Below, piece by piece: positions 35,966 to 48,527 of a DNA stretch of 64,000 nt. The position numbers and the translations under genes were made by a program. This DNA comes from Marinobacterium arenosum (GTDB lineage: Bacteria > Pseudomonadota > Gammaproteobacteria > Pseudomonadales > Balneatricaceae): NCBI RefSeq assembly GCF_019795155.1, contig NZ_JAILYN010000021.1:1-64000 (forward strand), read 5' to 3'. A model generated the notes under the pieces. That model made no database searches. It had not been told where the DNA came from and was given only the letters and a program-made list of their open reading frames with translations. Numbering within the stretch: position 1 is the stretch's first letter; each line of letters starts with the position of its first letter.

Positions 35966-36625
35966 TTGTATAAGCTCCTGATTTTCGACTGGGACGGCAC
36001 GGTGATCGATTCTGCGGCGCGGATCGTTTCCAGTATGCAGAAAGCCGCCTGCGACCTTGATATGCCGATTCTGACCGATGAGGCGGTACGCGACATTATC
36101 GGCCTGGGCCTGCCGGAAGCGATCCAGGTCCTGATTCCGGGTATCGATCAGGGCGGAATCGAGCGCATGCGTGAGCGTTACGGCTATTATTTCCTTAGTG
36201 GCGACGATACGCCGACGGCACTGTTCGACGGTGTACGCGAATCGCTGCATAACCTGCACCAGAAGGGCTACCGGTTGGCGGTGGCGACCGGTAAAAGCCG
36301 GCGCGGCCTGGAGCGGGGATTTGTCGATACCGGCCTGGGGCATCTGTTCGAAACGTCGCGTTGTGCCGATGAAACCACCTCCAAGCCGGATCCGCACATG
36401 CTGGAGGAGATTTTGGCCGAAACCGGTGTCCAACCGAGCGATGCGCTGATGATCGGCGATACTGAATTTGATCTGGAGATGGGACAGCGTGCCGGTGTCG
36501 ATCGGGTGGCAGTCAGCTACGGCGTCCACCATATCGAACGCCTACAGGCATACGATCCGGTACTGGAAGTCCATCAATTCCCGGAGCTGGAGCAATGGCT
36601 GGAGAGTCTGCGCCCTGTAGCTTGA
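35966..36625 (+). CDS. HAD-superfamily phosphatase (phosphoglycolate-phosphatase-like)
   Basis: A 219-residue HAD subfamily IA hydrolase. Motif I is FDWDGTVID (residues 7-15, nucleophile Asp8), motif II AVATGKS near residue 109, the motif III Lys in SKPDPHM near residue 140, and motif IV IGDTEFDLEM near residue 165. The start is TTG with a TGAGGT site 7 bp upstream. The gene leads into the sppA-like gene 10 bp later; in many gammaproteobacteria this pair follows rluC, which is not upstream here. A GCAGTCCC/GGGACTGC hairpin lies at 35915-35933. Confidence 0.87.
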   Translation: MYKLLIFDWDGTVIDSAARIVSSMQKAACDLDMPILTDEAVRDIIGLGLPEAIQVLIPGIDQGGIERMRERYGYYFLSGDDTPTALFDGVRESLHNLHQKGYRLAVATGKSRRGLERGFVDTGLGHLFETSRCADETTSKPDPHMLEEILAETGVQPSDALMIGDTEFDLEMGQRAGVDRVAVSYGVHHIERLQAYDPVLEVHQFPELEQWLESLRPVA

Positions 36626-36635
36626 GGTAAGAATT

Positions 36636-37661
36636 GTGTCTGAAAATCATTGGGACGAGCGAGAAAAGAACCGTAATGAAGCCGAAGAGGCGTTGGCCCG
36701 GGTGCGCTCCGAAAGCAAAGGCCGCGAGTGGCAGTTGCTGGAGAAAGTGGTCAGCGGTATCTACGTGGAGCAGCGCCGTGCCCGTCGCTGGGGGATCTTT
36801 TTCAAGGGGCTGACCTTTCTCTATCTGTTTGCGCTGCTGGGGCTGTTCTTTGTCGGCAACCAACTCGGTGAAAGCGACAAGGCGGTCGAAGTGCATACGG
36901 CGGTGATCGAAGTCGCCGGGCCGATCGCGGCAGATGAGGATGCCAGCGCTGATAACCTGGTCGGTTCGCTACGCGAAGCGTTCGACGAGCCGAAGGCCAA
37001 GGCGGTGGTGCTGCGGATCAACAGCCCGGGCGGCAGCCCGGTACAGGCCGGCTATGTCTATGACGAGATTAAGCGGCTGCGTGCCCTGCACCCTGAGAAG
37101 AAGGTCTATGCGGTGATTGCCGATATGGGGGCCTCCGGTGCCTACTATATTGCGGCGGCAGCGGACGAGATCTATGCCGACAAGGCCAGCCTGGTCGGCT
37201 CGATCGGCGTGACCGCATCGGGTTTTGGCTTTGTTGAATTGATGGATAAGCTCGGTGTCGAGCGCCGCATCTACACCGCTGGCGAACACAAGGCGTTTCT
37301 GGACCCATTCAGCCCCGCCAACGAACGGGAAGGTAGGCTCTGGCAGGAGGTACTCAACACCACCCATCGTCAGTTCATCGAACAGGTCCGGCAGGGGCGC
37401 GGCGAGCGGCTGACGCCGGATGACCGGCTGTTCAGTGGCCTGGTCTGGACAGGCGAGCAGGCGCTGGAATTGGGCCTGGTCGATGGACTGGGTTCGACAA
37501 GTTATGTAGCCCGGGAGCTGGTCGGCCATGAGAAACTGGTCGAATACATGCCCAAGCGCCAGCCCTGGCAGGAGATCGTGGACCGGCTGGGGGCCAGTTT
37601 CGGCAAAGCGCTGGCGACCGAGCTGGGAATCAGCAACAGCAACGGTATCCGTCTGCAATAA
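36636..37661 (+). CDS. sppA: S49 family signal-peptide-peptidase-like protease
   Basis: A 341-residue short-form SppA-like serine protease anchored by one N-terminal transmembrane helix (about residues 54-77). It should degrade remnant signal peptides in the inner membrane. The nucleophile Ser is in ADMGASGAYYIA near residue 170 and the general-base Lys in TAGEHKAFLDPF near residue 222. RINSPGGSP near residue 127 is the S49 signature. The start is GTG after TGAGGT. It is followed by a terminator. Confidence 0.88.
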   Translation: MSENHWDEREKNRNEAEEALARVRSESKGREWQLLEKVVSGIYVEQRRARRWGIFFKGLTFLYLFALLGLFFVGNQLGESDKAVEVHTAVIEVAGPIAADEDASADNLVGSLREAFDEPKAKAVVLRINSPGGSPVQAGYVYDEIKRLRALHPEKKVYAVIADMGASGAYYIAAAADEIYADKASLVGSIGVTASGFGFVELMDKLGVERRIYTAGEHKAFLDPFSPANEREGRLWQEVLNTTHRQFIEQVRQGRGERLTPDDRLFSGLVWTGEQALELGLVDGLGSTSYVARELVGHEKLVEYMPKRQPWQEIVDRLGASFGKALATELGISNSNGIRLQ

Positions 37662-37677
37662 TTGATGACCAATGGAT

Positions 37678-37718
37678 AAAAAACGGCCCCGCCGGTCTGT
37701 GCCGGCAGGGCCGTTTTT
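37678..37718. terminator. Bidirectional terminator between sppA and maf
   Basis: AAAAAACGGCCC(C)GCCGG and CCGGC(A)GGGCCGTTTTT form a long stem with A/T tracts on both sides. It serves the convergent sppA and maf genes. Confidence 0.9.
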
Positions 37719-37762
37719 CCATATGGCTTCTCTGTATGGCTGACCGGCCTGGTGAGACAGAG

Positions 37763-38341
37763 TTAGAGAATCTGGATATCCTCATTTTCCAGCATCCGCA
37801 CCAGCCGAATCAGTGGCAGGCCGATCAGGGTGTTCGGGTCCTCGCCTTCCAGTCGGTCGAACAGGGCAATCCCCAGCCCTTCCGATTTGAAGCTGCCGGC
37901 ACACTGATAAGGTTCTTCGGCACGCAGGTAATTCTCAATCATCCGTTCATTCAGACCACGGAACTGGACCTTGAACGGAATTACCTCACTTTGCACTCTG
38001 CCGGTTTGGGCGTTTAGCAGTGTCAGCCCGGTCAGGAAACTGACCTTTCGTCCGGAAGCGTTGTGCAGCTGCTTGACCGCCCGTTCATGGGTCAGCGGCT
38101 TGCCGATGATCTCTCCGTCCAGCACCGCTACCTGGTCGGAACCGATAATCAGCGCATCGGGGTACTGCTGAGCGACCGCCTGGGCCTTTTCGGTCGCCAG
38201 CCGTTCGACCAGTTCGGCCGGCGTTTCGTCCGGGCGGGCGGTCTCGTCGATCTCCGGAGCGCAGGTTTCATAACGCAACTGCAGCTTATCGAGAATGGCG
38301 CGACGGAAGGGCGAGCTGGAGGCCAGGACCAGAGTTTGCAT
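37763..38341 (-). CDS. yceF: Maf-like nucleotide pyrophosphatase (YceF type)
   Basis: A 192-residue Maf/YceF protein, a house-cleaning pyrophosphatase that in E. coli hydrolyses m7GTP. The N-terminal [12 protein letters not shown] (residues 5-16), IDETARPDE near residue 36, [17 protein letters not shown] near residue 66 and the [11 protein letters not shown] end are family motifs. It is divergent from yceD-rpmF, the usual gammaproteobacterial arrangement. Confidence 0.92.
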   Translation of the reverse strand: MQTLVLASSSPFRRAILDKLQLRYETCAPEIDETARPDETPAELVERLATEKAQAVAQQYPDALIIGSDQVAVLDGEIIGKPLTHERAVKQLHNASGRKVSFLTGLTLLNAQTGRVQSEVIPFKVQFRGLNERMIENYLRAEEPYQCAGSFKSEGLGIALFDRLEGEDPNTLIGLPLIRLVRMLENEDIQIL

Positions 38342-38509
38342 TTATTGAATCCATTTCTTTCGGGTAACGGGTACTGAGAGTAACATATAGCTGTAGGTCG
38401 GTGACGCCCGTTAGCGGATTTGTTCCGTGAATACGGTCGCTTGCCGCTATTGATAAAACCCAGCTAAGGCTTTGACAGACAGGGCTTTCGGCCCTAGAAT
38501 TGCGCGCTT

Positions 38510-39040
38510 ATGTCGTACGGTCCATTACCGAAAAGAATTGACCCGCGAAAGCTTGCTGAGCGGGAAGTGCGGTTTGAGAGTTCCGTTGACGTTGATCAGT
38601 TGCCGCGACTGGTGGAGTGCCTGGCTCTGCCGGACGGTAAAATTGAGGTTGATCTTCAGTTCAGCGTTGATGAACAGCGAATTCGCACCATTGTTGGCAG
38701 TGCCAGGGGAGATCTCCATATGGCCTGTCAGCGCTGCCTTGAACCGGTTGAAGTAGAAGTCGCAGCGACATTCAATCTGGCAATCGCGGCCAGCGAAGAA
38801 GCGGCGAAGCAGTTGCCTCGCTACTACGATCCGCTGATCGTTGAGGACGAAGAGATTGAGTTGCTGCCGGTCCTCGAAGAGGAGTTGATACTGAGCTTGC
38901 CCATGGTGCCATACCACCAGGACTGCAGTATCCAGACTTCTTTCGGCGACGATGCCGGGGCAGTTGACGCGGATGGTGCTGAAAGCGCATCCGAGAAACC
39001 GAACCCATTTAGTGTATTGGCTAAGTTGAAAGGCCAATAA
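38510..39040 (+). CDS. yceD: YceD/DUF177 family protein
   Basis: A 176-residue DUF177 protein. In E. coli YceD affects 23S rRNA accumulation and is co-transcribed with rpmF. The CQRCLEPVEVEV motif near residue 73 with its two Cys and the acidic YDPLIVEDEEIELLPVLEEELILSLP stretch after it are conserved. The C-terminus ends NPFSVLAKLK, also typical. rpmF begins 26 bp later. Confidence 0.92.
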   Translation: MSYGPLPKRIDPRKLAEREVRFESSVDVDQLPRLVECLALPDGKIEVDLQFSVDEQRIRTIVGSARGDLHMACQRCLEPVEVEVAATFNLAIAASEEAAKQLPRYYDPLIVEDEEIELLPVLEEELILSLPMVPYHQDCSIQTSFGDDAGAVDADGAESASEKPNPFSVLAKLKGQ

Positions 39041-39066
39041 GACGTTGAACTAGGAGCTATTGAATC

Positions 39067-39249
39067 ATGGCAGTACAGCAGAACAAAAAGTCTCGTTCTA
39101 AGCGTGATATGCGTCGTTCCCACGATGCGCTGAGCAACCCGACTCTGTCTGTTGACCCGACCACTGGCGAAACACATCGTCGTCACCACGTGACTGCCGA
39201 TGGTTTCCTGCGCGGTAAGCAGGTCATCAGCAAGCAGGGCGACGAATAA
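39067..39249 (+). CDS. rpmF: 50S ribosomal protein L32
   Basis: A 60-residue, basic L32 protein of the large ribosomal subunit. The start [20 protein letters not shown] is diagnostic. It lacks the zinc-binding Cys pairs, as in most gammaproteobacteria. It is placed between yceD and plsX, the conserved order. Confidence 0.97.
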   Translation: MAVQQNKKSRSKRDMRRSHDALSNPTLSVDPTTGETHRRHHVTADGFLRGKQVISKQGDE

Positions 39250-39252
39250 GTC

Positions 39253-40266
39253 TTGCCTGACTATACCATTGCAGTCGATGCGATGGGCGGGGACTTCGGT
39301 CCCCGCGTTACCGTTCACGCAACGGTAGAGGCGCTGAAGCGCCATCCCCACCTTAAGGTGAGCCTGGTCGGCCACCGCGATAAGATCTCCCCGCTGTTGA
39401 AACGGCTCAAGCCGGATCTTGCCAGTCGCTTGGCGGTTGTCCATGCCGATGCGGTTATCGAGTGTGATGAAAAGCCGTCCCATGCCTTGCGGCACGGACA
39501 GGCCTCTTCGATGTATATCGCCCTGAATGAAGTCGCCGCAGGTCGAGCCAAGGCCTGTGTTAGTGCCGGCAATACGGGGGCGTTGATGGCACTCGGGCGT
39601 CATATCCTTCGCACGCTGCCCGGTATTGACCGGCCGGCGATCATCTCGGCAGTGCCGACCCTGACCGGCCACAGCTATATGCTGGACCTGGGTGCCAATG
39701 TCGACTGTAGCGCCGAGCATTTGCTGCAGTTCGCCATCATGGGCTCGGTGATGGTGCAGGCGGTCGAGCGCAAGGCGGCGCCGTCAATCGGTCTGCTGAA
39801 TATCGGCCAGGAACAGATCAAGGGCAACTCTCAGGTGCGGCTGGCGTCGCGGCTGATCGAGTCCCACGACGAGTTGAACTATATCGGTTACGTCGAAGGC
39901 GACGATCTGTTTTCCGGCCGTGCCGACGTGGTGGTCTGTGACGGTTTTGTCGGCAATATCGCGCTGAAGAGCAGCGAGGGGCTGGCCCGGTTGATTGGAC
40001 GTAAGGTGCGCGCCAGCTTCAGACGCGGACTCTATCGACGCCTTTTGGCCTTCCTGGCGCAGCCCGCGCTGCTCGAGCTGCAGCGGCAGATAGATCCTTC
40101 CCGTCAGAATGGTGCCAGCCTGCTCGGCTTGCAGGGGATAGTCATCAAAAGTCACGGCGGCGCCAACCGGCGCTGTTTCCGCTATGCGCTGGATCACGCG
40201 GTGGCCGAGATCGAGATGGGCGTGCCCGACCGTATCAGTCAGCAGCTGGAGCGCCACCTCGCCTGA
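39253..40266 (+). CDS. plsX: Phosphate acyltransferase PlsX
   Basis: A 337-residue peripheral membrane enzyme that converts acyl-ACP to acyl phosphate for phospholipid synthesis. AVDAMGGDFGP near residue 7, the SAGNTGALMALGR block near residue 100 and VVCDGFVGNIALKSSEG near residue 228 are conserved. The start is TTG, only 3 bp after rpmF, so translation is probably coupled. It links phospholipid synthesis to the fab genes behind it. Confidence 0.96.
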   Translation: MPDYTIAVDAMGGDFGPRVTVHATVEALKRHPHLKVSLVGHRDKISPLLKRLKPDLASRLAVVHADAVIECDEKPSHALRHGQASSMYIALNEVAAGRAKACVSAGNTGALMALGRHILRTLPGIDRPAIISAVPTLTGHSYMLDLGANVDCSAEHLLQFAIMGSVMVQAVERKAAPSIGLLNIGQEQIKGNSQVRLASRLIESHDELNYIGYVEGDDLFSGRADVVVCDGFVGNIALKSSEGLARLIGRKVRASFRRGLYRRLLAFLAQPALLELQRQIDPSRQNGASLLGLQGIVIKSHGGANRRCFRYALDHAVAEIEMGVPDRISQQLERHLA

Positions 40267-40376
40267 ATGCCGGGCCGGCGCGCTGTTAAAGCGTGACGAA
40301 TAATGTAAACTACGCCTCCTATCCACCCGTCAGGCAGACGGGAATGATCATCGAATTGCTATAGATAGAGGAATCT

Positions 40377-41309
40377 ATGTCGCAGTCCTTAGCATTTGTT
40401 TTCCCCGGTCAGGGTTCTCAGCAAGTTGGTATGCTGGCGGAGCTGGCCGAGGCGCACAGTGTTATCACCGATACCTTCGCAGAAGCGTCCGAAGTCCTGG
40501 GGTACGACCTGTGGGCCTTGGTGCAGAACGGTCCGGCGGAAGAGCTGAACAAGACCGAGAAAACCCAGCCTGCACTGTTGACCGCCGGCGTAGCCCTGTG
40601 GCGGCTCTGGCAACAGCAGGGTGGTGCGACCCCCTCTATCATGGCCGGTCACAGCCTGGGCGAATATACCGCACTGGTCTGTGCCGGTGCCATCAGCTTT
40701 GCCGACGGCGTCAAGCTGGTACAGTCCCGCGGCGAATACATGCAGCAGGCGGTGCCGGCAGGTACCGGTGCGATGGCGGCCATCCTGGGGCTGGGTGATG
40801 CAGAGATCCAGCAGGCCTGTGCCGATGCCGCGCAGGGTGAAGTGGTCTCGCCGGTTAACTACAACTGCCCGGGCCAGGTGGTGATTGCCGGCCAGAAAGC
40901 GGCGGTTGAGCGTGCCATCGAAGCGTGCAAGGCGGCCGGCGCTAAGCGTGCGGTGCCGCTGCCGGTCAGCGTCCCCTCCCACTGCGAACTGATGAAGCCG
41001 GCGGCCGAACAGATGAAGCAGGCATTGGCGAATATCACCGTATCCGAGCCGGAAATTCCGGTAATGCAGAACGTCTCGGCGGCGCTGCCGGCTTCAGTCG
41101 ATGAATTGAAAGAAAACCTGCTGGCCCAGCTGTACAGTCCGGTACTCTGGACCAACAGTGTTCAGGCGATGGTAGAGCAGGGTGTTGAACGGACCGTCGA
41201 GTGCGGCCCGGGCAAGGTACTTTCCGGCCTGAACAAGAAGGTACATAAACCGCTGGCGGTAGCTGCGATCGGCGATCTTGCCGGTTTGGAAAAGGCGCTG
41301 GGCGAGTAA
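40377..41309 (+). CDS. fabD: Malonyl-CoA:ACP transacylase
   Basis: A 310-residue FabD that transfers malonyl from CoA to ACP. The nucleophile Ser is in GHSLGEYTALVCAG near residue 92 and the catalytic His in PVSVPSHCELM near residue 201. FPGQGSQ near residue 10 forms the oxyanion side. It lies 110 bp after plsX with possible promoter sequence in between. Confidence 0.97.
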   Translation: MSQSLAFVFPGQGSQQVGMLAELAEAHSVITDTFAEASEVLGYDLWALVQNGPAEELNKTEKTQPALLTAGVALWRLWQQQGGATPSIMAGHSLGEYTALVCAGAISFADGVKLVQSRGEYMQQAVPAGTGAMAAILGLGDAEIQQACADAAQGEVVSPVNYNCPGQVVIAGQKAAVERAIEACKAAGAKRAVPLPVSVPSHCELMKPAAEQMKQALANITVSEPEIPVMQNVSAALPASVDELKENLLAQLYSPVLWTNSVQAMVEQGVERTVECGPGKVLSGLNKKVHKPLAVAAIGDLAGLEKALGE

Positions 41310-41333
41310 CCACCGGTTTGAAGGACAAAGCAT

Positions 41334-42077
41334 ATGAGCATTGAAGGTAAAGTGGCGCTGGTAACCGGCGCAACCCGGGGGATCGGCAAGGCGATCGCCG
41401 AAGAACTGGGGCGTCAGGGCGCCATCGTGGTGGGTACCGCGACCAGCGAGAACGGCGCAGCGGCGATCAGCGACTACCTGGCCGCCAACGGTGTGCAGGG
41501 CAAGGGGCTGGTGCTGAATGTCGCCGATGCCGACTCCGTGGACGCGGTGCTGAAAGCGGTACAGGAGGAGTTCGGGGCGGTGGCCGTGCTGGTCAACAAC
41601 GCCGGCATCACCCGTGATAACATCATGATGCGGATGAAGGACGATGAGTGGGATTCGGTGCTGAATACCAACCTGACCTCCGTCTTCCGCGTCGTAAAAG
41701 GCTGTCTGCGCGGCATGACCAAGGCGCGCTGGGGGCGTATTATCAATATCAGTTCCGTGGTGGCATCCATGGGCAACGCGGGTCAGGCCAACTACGCCGC
41801 CGCCAAGTCCGGTATGGAGGGCTTCTCCCGTGCGCTGGCGCGCGAGGTGGCTTCCCGCAACATCACGATCAACTGTGTGGCGCCCGGCTTTATCGATACC
41901 GATATGACCAGTGGGCTGCCGGAAGAGCACAAGGCCAGCCTGCAGAACCAGATTCCGATGAACCGTCTCGGCCAGCCGGAAGAGGTTGCCGCAGTGGTTG
42001 GTTTCCTGGCAAGCCAGGGTGGCGCTTATGTCACAGGTGAAACGATCCATGTCAATGGCGGAATGTATATGTCCTGA
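41334..42077 (+). CDS. fabG: 3-oxoacyl-ACP reductase
   Basis: A 247-residue NADPH-dependent SDR that reduces 3-oxoacyl-ACP. Cofactor motif GATRGIGKAIAEEL (residues 12-25), NNAGITRDN near residue 86, catalytic Ser in INISSVV near residue 138 and YAAAK near residue 151. The C-terminal VNGGMYMS is the FabG ending. It follows fabD by 24 bp. Confidence 0.97.
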   Translation: MSIEGKVALVTGATRGIGKAIAEELGRQGAIVVGTATSENGAAAISDYLAANGVQGKGLVLNVADADSVDAVLKAVQEEFGAVAVLVNNAGITRDNIMMRMKDDEWDSVLNTNLTSVFRVVKGCLRGMTKARWGRIINISSVVASMGNAGQANYAAAKSGMEGFSRALAREVASRNITINCVAPGFIDTDMTSGLPEEHKASLQNQIPMNRLGQPEEVAAVVGFLASQGGAYVTGETIHVNGGMYMS

Positions 42078-42248
42078 TCCCGCGGGGGCAGGAATTGTTT
42101 TTTCCGTCGAATTGTTGATAATGGGCCGTCAAACTGAGTTCTAATCGTTCACGCCATCACGCTTGATAGGGCGCGATGGGTTCGAATACAATCCCGACTC
42201 ACATCCATCCCTGGGATGTGATGGTGTTGATAAGAAATAGGAAGAGTT

Positions 42249-42482
42249 ATGAGCAACATTGAAGAGCGCGTAAAGAAAATCATCGCTGAGCAGCTGGGCG
42301 TTAAAGAGGAAGAGGTAACTAACGAAGCTTCTTTCGTTGAAGATCTGGGCGCGGACTCTCTGGACACTGTAGAACTGGTTATGGCGCTGGAAGAAGAGTT
42401 CGAAACTGAGATTCCGGACGAAGAAGCAGAGAAAATCACCACTGTACAGCTGGCAATCGATTACATCAACGCACACCAGTAA
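42249..42482 (+). CDS. acpP: Acyl carrier protein
   Basis: A 77-residue acidic ACP. The 4'-phosphopantetheine attachment Ser is in [13 protein letters not shown] near residue 37. The length and sequence are almost those of E. coli ACP. The 171-bp gap before it contains a CACATCC/GGATGTG hairpin near 42199-42221 and likely a separate strong promoter. Confidence 0.98.
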   Translation: MSNIEERVKKIIAEQLGVKEEEVTNEASFVEDLGADSLDTVELVMALEEEFETEIPDEEAEKITTVQLAIDYINAHQ

Positions 42483-42575
42483 TCGAATCCGCTAACAGCA
42501 GATTCCCTGAAAAGCCGCACTATGGCACATAGTTGCGGCTTTTCTTTTGAGTGAAGGAATGTAACTGGAGAAGAT

Positions 42576-43814
42576 ATGACTCGTCGGCGTGTAGTAGTAA
42601 CCGGTCTGGGCATGTTGACCCCGGTGGGTAACACTGTGGCGCAGAGCTGGGAAGGGATCCTGGCAGGCAACAGCGGTGCCGCCCCTATAGAGCACTTTGA
42701 CGCATCCCAGTTTGCTACTCGGTTCGCTTCGTCGGTCAAGGCATTCGATGTCAGCGAATACATGAGCGCCAAGGAAGCGCGTAAGATGGATCTGTTCATC
42801 CAGTACGGCATCGCCGCGGCGCAACAGGCGCTGGCTGATTCCGGCCTGGAGGTGAATGAATATAATGCCGCTCGCATCGGTTGTGCGATCGGCTCCGGCA
42901 TCGGCGGCCTGCCGATGATCGAAAAATCCCACGAGTTGCTCTGCAACAGCGGTCCGCGCCGCATCTCGCCGTTTTTTGTACCGGGCAGCATCATCAACAT
43001 GATCGCCGGCCATCTGGCGATCCAGCACGGTTTCAAGGGCCCGAATATCGCCATCACCACCGCCTGCACCACCGGTACCCACAATATCGGCCAGGCGATG
43101 CGGATGATTCAGTATGGCGATGCCGACGTGATGTTGGCAGGTGGTGCCGAGATGGCGACCACCCCGTTGGGTATAGGTGGCTTTTCCGCTGCCCGCGCGC
43201 TGTCTACCCGCAACGATGATCCGCCAGCCGCCAGCCGCCCCTGGGACCGCGACCGCGACGGCTTCGTGCTTGGCGACGGGGCCGGTATCCTGGTGCTGGA
43301 AGAGTACCAGCACGCCAAGTCACGCGGTGCAGAGATCTATTGTGAACTGGCCGGCTTCGGCATGAGCGATGACGCCTATCATATGACCGCCCCGCCGGAA
43401 GGTGGCGAGGGGGCTGCACTGGCGATGGACAATGCGATCCGCGATGCCAGCCTGAACCCGGAGCAGGTGCACTATATCAACGCCCACGGTACATCCACCC
43501 CAGCGGGTGACGAGGCCGAGTCCAACGCGGTCAAGCAGGTGCTGGGGCAGGCGGCAAAGCAGGTACGGATCAGTTCCACCAAATCGATGATCGGGCACCT
43601 GCTCGGCGCCGCCGGTGCGGTCGAGGCGATCTTCTCGATCCTGGCGATCCGCGACCAGGTCGCACCGCCGACCATCAACCTGGATAACCCGTCCGACGGC
43701 TGCGACCTCAACTACGTGCCTCACCAGGCGCAGGAGGCGGTGATCGAAACGGCGATCTCCAACTCCTTCGGTTTCGGCGGCACCAACGGTACACTGGTAT
43801 TCCGTAAACTCTGA
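42576..43814 (+). CDS. fabF: 3-oxoacyl-ACP synthase II
   Basis: A 412-residue condensing enzyme (KAS II) for chain elongation. The active-site Cys is in [12 protein letters not shown] near residue 164, with His in [14 protein letters not shown] near residue 304 and [12 protein letters not shown] near residue 341. It follows acpP by 93 bp as in most gammaproteobacteria. Confidence 0.97.
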   Translation: MTRRRVVVTGLGMLTPVGNTVAQSWEGILAGNSGAAPIEHFDASQFATRFASSVKAFDVSEYMSAKEARKMDLFIQYGIAAAQQALADSGLEVNEYNAARIGCAIGSGIGGLPMIEKSHELLCNSGPRRISPFFVPGSIINMIAGHLAIQHGFKGPNIAITTACTTGTHNIGQAMRMIQYGDADVMLAGGAEMATTPLGIGGFSAARALSTRNDDPPAASRPWDRDRDGFVLGDGAGILVLEEYQHAKSRGAEIYCELAGFGMSDDAYHMTAPPEGGEGAALAMDNAIRDASLNPEQVHYINAHGTSTPAGDEAESNAVKQVLGQAAKQVRISSTKSMIGHLLGAAGAVEAIFSILAIRDQVAPPTINLDNPSDGCDLNYVPHQAQEAVIETAISNSFGFGGTNGTLVFRKL

Positions 43815-43867
43815 CAACTTGCGGGTACGGCCGATGGCTGGCTGTGCCCCTGATTACTGAGAGCTGC

Positions 43868-44678
43868 ATGAAAACCTGGCTCAATGGCCAGCCCGCCGGC
43901 CAGATCAGTCTACTTGACCGCGGCCTGGCTTACGGTGATGGCCTGTTCGAAACCCTGCGCATCGACAACGGCCGGCCACTCTGGCTGGCGGCCCATCTGG
44001 CTCGGCTGACCGAAGGCCTGCAGCGGCTCGGTTTCCCGCTTGAGGTGGTGGAGCTGCTGAAGGCGGACCTGCAGCAGATTCCAATGCCGGACGACGGCGT
44101 ATTGAAACTGACAATCACCCGCGGTGCCGGTGGCCGGGGCTATCGGCTGCCGGAGCAGCCGCAGTGCAGCCGGATTATCGCGCTGGGGGAACTGCCACAG
44201 TTCGTCGGTCGGCCAGCGGAGCAGGGCGTCAGGGTTCGTCACTGCCAGACCGGACTGGCGATCAACCCCGCACTGGCCGGTCTCAAGCACCTGAACCGCC
44301 TCGAGCAGGTGATGGCGCGCCAGGAGTGGCAGTCAACAGAGATCGCCGAAGGGCTGGTATGCGACCTCGACGGTTTCCTGGTCGAGGGTACCATGAGCAA
44401 CCTGTTCTGGTGGCGCGACGGCGTGCTCTATACGCCGGATCTGAGCGGCAGCGGCGTGAGCGGTATCATCCGCAATCAGCTATTACAGATTGCCGAACGG
44501 CATGGTATCGAGACCTGTGTCGGCCGTTTCCGCCCGGATCAGCTGGCATCGGCCGATGAGCTCTTCATCTGCAACAGCCTGATCGATATCTGGCCGGTGG
44601 TCCGCCTGGATGAACAGCGTTGGCCAATCGGATCTATAACCCGGCAACTTCAGCAGTGGCTGCAGCAGGAGAGTGGTA

Positions 44679-44689
<11 letters not shown>
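43868..44689 (+). CDS. pabC: Aminodeoxychorismate lyase
   Basis: A 273-residue fold-type IV PLP enzyme that releases pyruvate from 4-amino-4-deoxychorismate to give p-aminobenzoate for folate. LDRGLAYGDGLFETLR near residue 20, the PLP Lys in LKHLNRLEQVMAR near residue 140 and EGTMSNLFW near residue 174 are diagnostic. I prefer the ATG at 43868 to an upstream GTG. The gene overlaps mltG by 11 bp. Confidence 0.92.
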
Positions 44690-47352
<2,663 letters not shown>

Positions 47353-47356
47353 CTGG

Positions 47357-47707
47357 ATGACAGCGGCACAACGTGGCGGTAACGGCATACTTTCTCTGGT
47401 GGTCGAAGACAAAGAGAGCCTCTACCAGGCCTATCTGCCCTATATCAAGAATGGCGGTCTGTTCGTGGCTACCTCGGTTCCCTACCAGCTGGGCGACGAG
47501 GTGTTCCTGCTGCTCAGTCTGATGGACGAGCCGGACAAGCTGCCGGTCGCTGGCAAGGTGGTCTGGGTAACTCCCGTTGGAGCCCAGAACGGCCGCCCGG
47601 CGGGGATCGGCGTTCAGCTTTCCAGCGAAGACGCCACCCTGGTTGCCAAGATCGAAACCTACCTGGCTGGCGCGCTGAACTCCGGTCGCAAGACCAACGC
47701 ACTCTGA
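47357..47707 (+). CDS. PilZ-domain protein
   Basis: A 116-residue single-domain PilZ protein of the type IV pilus assembly group. It follows holB by 4 bp, the conserved holB-pilZ order of pseudomonads. The core reads GGLFVATSVPYQLGDEVFLL near residue 34 and GKVVWVTPVGAQNGRPAGIGVQL near residue 64. The RxxxR c-di-GMP-binding motif of classical PilZ domains is absent, so it may act by protein contact (PilB/FimX type). Confidence 0.88.
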   Translation: MTAAQRGGNGILSLVVEDKESLYQAYLPYIKNGGLFVATSVPYQLGDEVFLLLSLMDEPDKLPVAGKVVWVTPVGAQNGRPAGIGVQLSSEDATLVAKIETYLAGALNSGRKTNAL

Positions 47708-47744
47708 ATTTTCTCCACTACGATTTCCGGACAGTATTCCCACT

Positions 47745-48518
47745 ATGCTGATTGACTCCCATTGCCACCTGGACCGGCTGGACCTGACTCCCTATGACGG
47801 AAACCTGGACGCGCTGCTGCGGGCTGCACGCGACCGGGGGGTATCGCGGATGCTCTGCGTATCGATCGATCTGCCGCAGTTCGAACAGATGTATGAGGCT
47901 GTCAGCGGTTATGCCGACGTCGACCTGTCGGTCGGTGTTCATCCGCTGCACGTCGAGGAATCGCCGGTAACCGCCGAACAGCTGGTCGAGTTGAGTAAGC
48001 GGCAGGGGATTGTCGCACTGGGCGAGACCGGGCTGGATTACTACTACCAGACCGACAGCAAGGCTGCTCAACAGCAGTGCTTCGTCGAACATCTGAAGGC
48101 GTCGCGCAGCACCGGCCTGCCGCTGATCGTACACACCCGGGATGCGCGCGACGACACCATCGCGTTGATCCGTGAGCATGGCGACCCTCAGGTGGCAGGT
48201 GTGCTGCATTGCTTTACCGAAAGCTGGCAGATGGCGGAGCAGGCGTTGGAGCTGGGTTATTACGTCTCTTTCTCCGGCATCATCACCTTCCGTAACGCCG
48301 AAGCGCTGCGCGAGGTGGTCCGACAGATGCCGATGGAGCGACTGCTGATCGAAACCGATGCGCCTTACCTGGCGCCGGTACCGCACCGGGGCAAGAAGAA
48401 CGAGCCGCAGTATGTCTACGAGGTCGCCCAGCTGGTAGCCGAACTGAAGGGGCTGACGCTGCAGCAGGTGGCCGATCAGACCGCCGACAACTACCGGACC
48501 CTGTTCCATCGTCGTTGA
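47745..48518 (+). CDS. TatD-family metal-dependent hydrolase
   Basis: A 257-residue TatD/YcfH-type deoxyribonuclease with a metal-bound TIM barrel. Metal ligands are seen in IDSHCHLD (residues 3-10), LGETGLDYYY near residue 92, VHTRDA near residue 128, HCFTES near residue 153 and ETDAPYLAP near residue 203. YcfH in E. coli sits in the same position after holB. Confidence 0.93.
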   Translation: MLIDSHCHLDRLDLTPYDGNLDALLRAARDRGVSRMLCVSIDLPQFEQMYEAVSGYADVDLSVGVHPLHVEESPVTAEQLVELSKRQGIVALGETGLDYYYQTDSKAAQQQCFVEHLKASRSTGLPLIVHTRDARDDTIALIREHGDPQVAGVLHCFTESWQMAEQALELGYYVSFSGIITFRNAEALREVVRQMPMERLLIETDAPYLAPVPHRGKKNEPQYVYEVAQLVAELKGLTLQQVADQTADNYRTLFHRR

Positions 48519-48527
48519 GGCCCCAGC